Of a stretch of 64,000 nucleotides of DNA, positions 56,817 to 64,000 are shown piece by piece. Under the pieces are notes generated by a model. The model had not been told where the DNA came from. It made no database searches and saw only the letters and a list, made by a program, of their open reading frames with translations. Numbering within the stretch: the stretch's first letter is position 1; each line of letters begins with the position of its first letter. The DNA comes from Psilocybe azurescens (Eukaryota; Basidiomycota; Agaricomycetes; Agaricales; Agrocybaceae): NCBI GenBank assembly GCA_023853785.1, contig JAJIRX010000507.1:1-64000 (forward strand), read 5' to 3'. The translations under genes were made by a program, and so were the position numbers.

Positions 56817-58495
56817 ATGAACTTTGCCACCCTTTTCTTTCCTTTCTGTTTATAGTTGTGTCAGCGATTTGTTGTTGACAGCATTACTAGGTCGCCTGGC
56901 TTATAAGGTATCTCATCTGACCAATGTTCGTTGGCCTGTGCCGCTTGTCGTACCTTGGCTGCCTGAAGTGCATCTTGTGCTTCTTTCACATCTGTCTTGA
57001 TCCACTTGATTATTTCCCTGGCCGTAATCTCGGCAGCTTGTGTATCTTTACCAGCTCGTGTCAGCGTGAGGTATCAGCCTTGGTGATCGGCCCATCTTCA
57101 ATTGGAATCCTGAAAATCCTGTTGACGTATTGACAGTGTTCATCATTGCAAACCAGATTTGAGGGAGTTTGGACAACCATCCTTTTGGTTGATATCAACA
57201 TAATAACAGATCACTTGGTTGACAGTTTTATTAGTACATTCACTCACTCCATCGGTCTCTGGGTGATAGGCTGTTGACATCTTGATTTAACACCCAGGAT
57301 CTTGCAGATTGCTGTTTAGAGTTCTGACGTAAAAGGTATCACAATTGCAGATTAATTCCTCCATCAGTCTGTTCTCACAGATCCAGTGGTCCACTACTGT
57401 CTGCGCTATCTGTTCTGTATTCCATGATGAATGTGTAGGCACAATCTGGATGTTGGACCATAGTCAGCATGTCATTGTGAGTATAGTGTCATGGTCTTTC
57501 TCTTCGGGTAATGGCCCAATGAAATACAAGGCAACAGATGTGCAACGATTGTCAGGAATGGGAAGGGGATGTAGTGGTCCTACTGGTTTTGATATTCTAT
57601 CCTTGTTTCGTTGGCATTCAGTACACGAAGGGATGTATGCCTTCTCGAGGTCTTTCCACATATTTGGCCAATAGTATGAGCCATGGAGTGTGTCATATGA
57701 TTTGTCGAATCCAAAATGGCCGAGTGCATTGTAGAGCCAGATAATAGAGTTTCTCACATAGCTTTACATTCTGTGGAATAATGAGCCATTGACCCAGATA
57801 AAGCAGACCATCGTCTTTGCATGCTCCAATCAGACTGCCCTTCTGTATTCCCTCACGTACTTGTTTAGCAAAGGGATCCATTTTGTAGCTGTCCTTTATT
57901 GATTTCGCAAAATCACTGTCAATTGAGATCTCCAGAACGGCGCCTGTCGGTGTTCCTGTTCTTTGGTGTGGGTTCTTGGTATATGCTAAAGCACATGCTG
58001 CAAGTTGTGGATTTGGTTCGTCTTCAGGCATCCTCAATAAGGCATCAGCAGTCGTGTTTTCTTCACCTCAGATATAATGTATTTCATAGTCAAAGTCTGC
58101 CATGTACATTGACCACCACATTTGACACCGTGACATTTCCTTTTGAGCTTGAAAATATTTGAGAGTGCAATGATCTGTGTAAATGTCAAATTTAACAGCA
58201 AGGAGACTGCTCCTTCTCATGAGTGGGATAGTTCTTTCTGCATCCCTGAGCTGATAGAAATCATATGCCATAGGCCTCACTGATTCCCATGTCTTTCCAA
58301 AACTCAACACTGCACTGGTACAACAATTACTGGCATCTGTTGTGACATATATATTGCCTTCAGGATTGTCATAATTGATAACCATTAAGCATTTAGCCCC
58401 AGTGACAAGAGTTTTGATTGCATTAAATGCTCAGTCATGTTTGTCTGTCCACATAGGGAAGTCTCAGTCACATTCTTTGGCTGTATTGACAATTT
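56817..58495 (-). pseudogene. Ty3/gypsy pol fragment (RNase H, integrase, C-terminal end)
   Basis: On the minus strand from 58490: FNAIKTLVTGAKCLM.., IYVTTDASN, FGKTWESVRPMAYDF and LLAVKFDIYTDHCTLKYFQA form the RNase H region. The zinc finger is ALGHFGFDKSYDTLHGSYYW with CTECQ (about 57590-57720). In the core, ALYFIGPLPEEKDHD has Tyr where the catalytic Asp is expected. The far end (56830-56930) reads PYKPGDLVMLSTTNR. Stops and shifts throughout. The left end abuts segment X', and the right end was cut by the copia insertion. Confidence 0.82.
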
Positions 58496-58691
58496 ATGTT
58501 TGGAATACTTAATTTTATTGTGTAGACTTTGCAGCTACTTATATACATGTATCTACTGTAACTAGAATACTCTACCAGCGTCTAATTATTTCTATGTATG
58601 GCATAGCCAAGGCTGAGAGATTATTAGTAAGACAATTAATAAGATGAATCTACAAGATAAATGTGTGGAATGTCCAAGCACATTCCCAATA
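58496..58691 (-). repeat. 3' LTR of the copia element
   Basis: Plus strand tgtttggaatac to cattcccaata; in element orientation it starts TATTGGGAATGTGC (first base change from TGTTGG likely) and ends ATTCCAAACA. A purine tract (gagcaggggga) precedes it, right after the pol stop. Length 196 bp is normal for fungal copia LTRs. The 5' LTR is not in the window. Confidence 0.7.
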
Positions 58692-60059
58692 CTCCCCCTG
58701 CTCAGGCATCTCTAGAATACTCCAATTTCAAATGTGAGGTCCTGGTGTAATGTCCTAAGTAGTCCCTTGGTGAATAGATCTGCTATATTTTCTCTGGTAT
58801 TGATATAAAATAAATTGAGTGTGCCATTCTGGACAAGATCACAAAGAAAGTGGAGGGAAATGTCAATGTGTTTGGTTTTGGAATAAAATTCTGGATGGTG
58901 AGCAATTGAGACAGCTGCTTGATCGTCTGAAAATATGGTTGAGGTAGTAGGAATATCAATTCCTAATTCCATGAATAATGCTCTGTGCCAGAGTACCTGT
59001 TTTGCACAGTGAGTAGCAGCAGTGTACTCTGCATCTGCAGTTGAAAGAGCTACTGTGCTCTGTTTCTTTGCACTCCAAGCAATAGCACCTCCAGCTAGCT
59101 TGATAATGTATCCACTGATAGATTTTCTGTCTCTATCTGATGCCCAATCCGCATCACAGTACATATTTAATTCTTGGTTGATTTCCTCGGTTTCATGACC
59201 ATAGGTGAGTTTGTAGTCTCGAGTACCTTTAAGGTAGCAAAATATTTGTTCAACAGCTGTCCAATGCTGTTGCTGAGGGTTCTTGGTGAACTGTGCGAGT
59301 TTCTGGACAGAAAATGCGATGTCTGGCCAGGTTCCAATTGCTAAATACATAAGCGATCCGAGAAGTGTTGCATAGCTAGCACTGGCTTGTTCTAGCTGCT
59401 CCCTGCTCATCCAATTTTCCTTGAGGTACATCTGGATTGTCAAGCTTCACATTTGGATCCATGGGAGTAGTGACTGGGTTTACATCCTCAAGACCAAATT
59501 TCTTGAGTAGTTGATTAATGTAGGTAGTTTGCAAAATGGAAATGACTTTGGAATGATGATCCTGTATAAAATTCATTTCTAGAAGTAGTGAGGGTTGTCC
59601 CAGCGATTTAATTTTGAATTTCTGGCATAATTGTTGCTCCAATAAATTGTTCCGAGCATCTGAGTTTGCAATAGATAGGATGTCATCTACCCAGACAAGT
59701 AGGATCTCAAATTCTTCACCCTCTTGTTGTTTGTAGCAGCAGTAATCATATTTGAGCCTAGTGAATTCTAAGTCCTTCATGGATGTATCAAATTCCTTGT
59801 TCCAAACATTTCCAGCTTGTTTGAGTCCATACAATGAGCATCTAAGTTGACAGACACGTCCTGATCCATCATTGTATCCAGGAGGTTGTTGCATATATAA
59901 TTCCTCTTCAATATATCCATTTAAATAAGCGTCCTTGATGTCAAGCTGTCGAAGACTCCATCCATGGACTGCTGAGAGTGCAAGTAAAGTGCACAAAGTT
60001 TCAAAGCACATAACTGGTGTGAATGTCCCATCATTGCTGTAGTCTATTCCTGGCTTCTG

Positions 60060-61799
60060 CAGTACTTTACCATGCCCCACCCATTCCAAATGGAATCCAT
60101 GGAATCCAACTTGATTCCATGATTCCAGATGGATTCCAATTAGATTCCAGTTGGAATCCAATTAATGGTTTCAAGTGGAATGGGTCTGGAATCATGGAAT
60201 GAACTCATTCCAATTGGAATCCAAGTTCATTCCAGATTAATTCATTAAAGAAAGAACTTGGTGAAATTCACCAAGTCCAACTTTAATTTCACATGGAATG
60301 GAATGAATTCAGTTGGATTCCAACTGGAATGTATTACTTAAAGTAGATTCATATAATAGTATAATATAATATATTTAAAACTATATACTACATTATTATC
60401 TACAATTTTATCTACAAGGTACATTATCATTAAAGATAATAATAAAAATAAGAAAGCGAGATAGAAAAAGAAAAAATAGGGGAGGATAGACGTGTCAGTC
60501 GTAGCTGCACCGTACGCGTTGTTGTTGTCATTGTGCCATTGTTGTGGCCTTCATACATGTCTGCGGTGTCCGTTGTACCTGTTGTTGTCGTTGCCCCGCC
60601 GTGCTCATGCTTGCCCCACCTGTCCGTGCTTGTGCTTGCCCCACCTGTCCGTGCTTGTGCTTGCCCCCACTGGCTGTGCTTGTCATTGCCGCTGTCCATG
60701 TCCTTGCTCTTGCTGGCCATGCTTGTGCTTGCCCCCGCTGGTCATCCGTGTTGTTGCCCCCGCTGTCCGTGTTGTTGCCCCGCTGTCCGTGTTGTTGCCC
60801 CGCTGTCCGTGTCATTGCCCCAGCTGTCCGTGTTGTTGCCCCCACTGTCCGTGTTGTTGCCCCTGCTGTCCATGTTGTTGCCCCCACTGTCCATGTTGTT
60901 GCCCCCGCTGTCAGCGTCCTTGCTCCCGCCGTGCTCGTTGTCGCTCTGGCCGTGCTTGACGTTGTCGTCCTCGCTGTCCGGGTGCATGACATTGTCGCTC
61001 TCACTGTCCACATGCTCGCCCTGGTCGTGCTTGTCCACATGCTTGTTGTGGCCTACCTTGCCCTGGTCCTTGTTGTCGCTGTCGCTGTTGTCCATGTCCT
61101 GGTCCTGGTCCTTGCCCTGGTCCTGGTCCTCGCTGGCTGTCCTTGTCCACATCCTGGTCCTTGCTGCGTCCATCCTGGTCTTTGTCCTCATCGTCCTCCG
61201 TCGCATCGGGTTGGCTTTCGCCTGGCTCCGACCGGCGAGGCGGTAGTGGTGGTGGAAGAAAAGGTGGGGCCAGAATCAACAACGGACCGACACGGCATCA
61301 ACATGTCACACATGCATTGTTGATTTGCTTGTGCTGAGAAATGCCAAGAATATTGGCTGCGCTAGTATATATTTAACTTAATTTTTATTTTTACAAATGC
61401 CATTATGGCTCAGTTGGTTTATCTTGCTTGTGTACAGTGTTCTCTGATGCTCGAGTCCAATTCTAGTACATGTAATTTTTTTATATTAGTATCAATTATA
61501 ATAAAATATAATAAAAATACTGGGATATTATTCCACTCAGATTCCACCTTATTCCATTGGAATGGACCTATATTGGACCAAACCCAATGCAATATATGGT
61601 ATTCCAGTTGGAATCCAGTTGGATTCCATATGGATTCCAGCCATTCCATTGGAATAGAACTGGAATATTCTACTTGGAATGGCCTGTTTCTGGAATCCAA
61701 ATGGAATCCATGTTCATTCACCCATACAAAATACCAGGTGATATGACATGAGATTTCAGACTGGAATCTGATGGAATAGGTGGGGAAGGTAAAGACCTT
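60060..61799 (-). mobile_element. Word-array TIR element 2 (8-bp TSD, 1740 bp) inside copia RT
   Basis: Flanked by GGCTTCTG at 60052-60059 and 61800-61807. Ends are CAGTACTTTACC and (reverse complement) AAGGTCTTTACC. Excision of the element and one duplication restores the copia frame exactly (LVAQGFSQKP then GIDYSNDG). Inside each end is cccacc.attcca followed by arrays of GGAATCCA / TTCCATTGGAA words (about 60085-60330 and 61540-61780). The core shares cggtcggagccaggcga with element 1 in the same relative order and holds a minisatellite. No transposase. Confidence 0.88.
60747..60910. repeat. 20/21-bp minisatellite in element 2
   Basis: Eight units of gtgttgttgcccccgctgtc plus c with small variants. 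Reverse-complemented it starts GGACAGCG and ends CAACAC, comparable in layout to the GGACGCG..GGACAC unit of element 1. Confidence 0.85.
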
Positions 61800-63625
61800 G
61801 GCTTCTGTGAGAAGCCCTGTGCAACAAGTCTTGCCTTGTATTTAATTATATTCCCTTCAGTGTCATGTTTCTTGGTGAATAGCCATTTGCAGCCTATAGG
61901 TTCTCGATCCCTTGATAAGTTTTGTAGCCCCCAAGTCCTCATCTTCTCCAGAGTGTTTAATTCTTTGTCTATAGCTTCCTGCCATGCTTCAGATTCGCTT
62001 CCTGCAGGTGCTTCTTCAATTGTTAAAGGCAAGCTGCTTTCTGAATTCCTTGAAGCTAGCATTGCAACTTCTGGCTCTGAAGCAACATTGGTTCGTTCTG
62101 TTTGCTTAGCCTTTGAAGATTCTGTTGGACAAGTGATATCTGGTGTAGGGAGTGGAATAGGAGTGGGTGTGTTGAATCTTGATGACGGAGTTTGCACCTG
62201 AGGGTTGTGAGACTTCTTGTAGTCAATTTGCATTGTTCTGGTGTGTAGTTGGCGATTATTTGAATCACTGGAAGTTATGACTGGTTGAACAATTTTTCTG
62301 ATTGTATTTCATTGGTTTGTGCATCTGGAACTGGTCATGGCTCCCCTCAGATGCCAAACCAGGTACTGTAGTAATTATTTCAAGTTCCCTAGGTTCATCA
62401 TTTTCATTAAAAGTGAAACTCTGGGATGTCTTGATGCTTCTATGTTTGCTGTCATAATAGTGAATTGATTTGTATCCATCATTAAATCCTACAAAGACCA
62501 TCTTGTGAGATTTGGGTGCAGTTTGGATCGGTTCTGGGACTCATCTAAGACCCATACATCACATCCAAACACTCTGAGGTGTGAAACATCAGGTTTGGAG
62601 CCATTCCAAGCTTCATAAGGTGTCAGGCCTTTAAGCGCCCTGGTAGGCGCCATGTTTCAAAGGTAATTGGCATGGGAGACTGCTTCATCTCATAAAAATC
62701 AGGTCGCTTCTTCAAAATTAGCATGGCTCTTGCAAGCTCTAGGTGTGTATGGATAAATCGCTCTGCTACTCCATTTTGTGATTGAGAATAAGGTGCAGTG
62801 GTTTGTATTTCAATGCCTCTCTCTTCAGCCATGTCTTTATTCCTTTGTTGACTAGCTCCTTCCCATTGTCAAACTGCATCCACTTTGAGTGTTTTTCAAA
62901 TTTCCTTTCCAGTAGGGTGGCATGGTCCTTTATCCGAGCTGAGGCATTGGTTTTATCCTTCATAAGTTTTACTCCACTGAAGCGGACTGCATCATCTGTG
63001 AATGAGATCTAATATTTGAAGCCTCCAATAGACTGAACTCCTGTTGGTCCCCATATATCACTCATAAATCCTTCTCCAGGAATCTCTGAGTGATTGTCTG
63101 CCTCCTTTGGGAATGGTTTGTGAGCCTGTTTTGCTTGGATACAAGCCTCACATGTTGGGGAAGGAATAGATGTGTGATCAATCTCCATTCTATTTACAAG
63201 CTCCTCCTGGCTGATTTGTTGCAAAGATGACATCCAAATTTTTGGTGCCATTGGTTCCAGGTAAGCTTCTGTGATGAAGCATAGTTTGTCTTCTCTTTTC
63301 CGGGTAGCTGTACACAGGCTAATAATAAGTAAAGCCTATTAGACTTGATTCCTTTTCCAATTGTTTTATCCTTGGAATCCGATATGGAGCATCCACCTTT
63401 GGTAAATTTAACATGCCCATTCGCATCATCAATTCTGCTGATTGATAGTAGACAGTTTGGAGCATCAGGTACATGTAGGACATTGCAGAGTTGGTGTCAG
63501 AATGTTTTTCCATCCACAGAGAAATTAACAATGACTGTTCCACGGCCTTGAGCAGTGACAGGGCTTAATCCAAGGCCCTGTATGGTTGAATCCTTGAGTG
63601 GTGTATAATCAATAAATGCCTCCTT

Positions 63626-64000
63626 CGAGGTCTTTACATGGCCCCCATTTTTGGTCAGACTCTGGTCGGACTCTGTTGGACTTTCTATATTCAGAATGTG
63701 GATTTTTCTGGTCTAGGACTGCTGAAAATTTCTGGTGAGATTCTGGTGAATGTCCGACCAGATTACAAGTCCAATGGACTGTCTGGGTGGACTGTCCACT
63801 GGAATAATGCCAAACCAGCAATCAAAGTCCACTGGAAATGACTGAACAGGACCAACAGAAGTCCAATGGAAGTCCATCAGAATCCCACCAGACATGACCA
63901 TTGGAATTCCAGTGGACAAGTCCAACGGAATTCCAATGGAAGTCCAATGGACAGCAAGCAGAGGGTTGTTTGAGGTCTTTACTGTCCTTTATTATAATTT
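63626..64000 (+). mobile_element. Word-array TIR element 3, left end
   Basis: Begins cgaggtctttacatggccccc, matching the AGGTCTTTAC end of elements 1 and 2, precisely where the copia protease frame breaks (FIDYTPL). It is followed by a third word dialect: agtccaatgga, ggaagtcca, tccactgga, gtcggactc. The right end is outside the window or masked by a later insertion. Confidence 0.65.
63971..64000 (+). mobile_element. Possible left end of a fourth family member
   Basis: tgaggtctttactgtcc repeats the terminal motif in the same orientation as element 3, 345 bp downstream, with gggttgtt before it. As an inverted partner would read GGTAAAG, it cannot be the right end of element 3. A nested insertion running off the window is the simplest reading. 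Confidence 0.4.

Larger units (their letters stand above)
58712..63625 (-). pseudogene. Ty1/copia polyprotein, interrupted by two TIR elements
   Basis: Minus-strand pol read from 63625 to 58712. A protease-region remnant is FIDYTPLKDSTIQGLGLSPV with CNVLHVPDAPNCLLS. Pre-integrase is CEACIQAKQAHKPFPKEA (63130). The integrase core has MQFDNGKELVN and QSQNGVAERFIHTHLELARA. The RT starts WLFTKKHDTEGNIIKYKARL, then after the insert VHGWSLRQLDIKDAYLNGYI, CSLYGLKQAGNVW and the catalytic VWVDDIL. RNase H shows YCDADWASDRDRKSISGY and TADAEYTAATHCAKQ, ending EIGVF. A frame change near 59430 and scattered stops remain. Gag lies beyond the element at 63626. Confidence 0.9.

Noticed and set aside
60430..61323. 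Open frames of 150-259 codons on both strands in element 2
   Set aside because: Produced by the 20/21-bp GTTGTTGCCCC repeat and flanking GC-rich low complexity; no conserved motif.

Overview
The window looks like chromosomal DNA of a filamentous basidiomycete, probably an Agaricomycete. The evidence is short (about 45-90 nt) GT..AG introns, many per gene, plus a cytochrome P450, an ACS-type MFS permease and an SDR with fungal architecture, an F-box/LRR-type gene, a DUF6698-type protein, and a repeat load of chromodomain Ty3/gypsy, Ty1/copia, Plavaka-type and short TIR elements. No rRNA, tRNA, CRISPR array or bacterial-type operon was seen. All calls come from reading the sequence; no search was run.

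Layout. 1-18963 is a nest of retroelements. A decayed plus-strand gypsy pol (1-2359) is interrupted by an 11.7-kb minus-strand gypsy element with 1.69-kb LTRs (2360-14068). The old element resumes with a C-terminal fragment and its 3' LTR (14069-14527), next to a second chromodomain gypsy (14528-15447). That is followed by a gag-like zinc-knuckle ORF split by a hAT-like element (16274-17760) and by an LTR (18594-18963). 18964-20520 is AT-rich debris.

20500-37500 is the gene-bearing part: a cytochrome P450 (21148-23361), a small unknown gene (about 23415-23927), an MFS transporter (24855-26864), a short-chain dehydrogenase (28335-29915), a coiled-coil ORF (30672-31115, minus), a Pro/Ser/Arg-rich protein read in several frames (31683-32934) and an F-box-like gene (34923-36936). 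P450, permease and SDR lie together on one strand and could serve one oxidative or uptake pathway, but that is inference from proximity.

37540-49145 is a second mobile block: a 721-bp TA-flanked TIR element, a coiled-coil ORF convergent with a Plavaka-type transposase gene (39628-43612, minus), a 141-bp tandem repeat, a broken L-type lectin fragment, an acidic ORF and a DUF6698-type gene (46740-48603). 49170-56816 holds two copies (X, X') of a truncated minus-strand gene remnant flanking a decayed second copy (B) of the F-box segment.

X' is split by a 2.5-kb TIR element, which is itself split by a 1.66-kb element with an 8-bp target duplication. Past it, a gypsy pol fragment is cut by a copia element (58496-63625), whose pol is interrupted by a second member of the same 8-bp-TSD family (60060-61799). 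A third begins at 63626 and a possible fourth at 63971.

The most unusual content is this family. Two complete copies share 12-bp ends, 8-bp target duplications, subterminal arrays of an 8-mer resembling GGANTCCA that is homogenised to a different spelling in each copy, and a GC-rich minisatellite core. Other points are an LTR pair with one half nearly identical and the other half clearly diverged, and repeated one-base frame breaks in otherwise well-preserved host genes.
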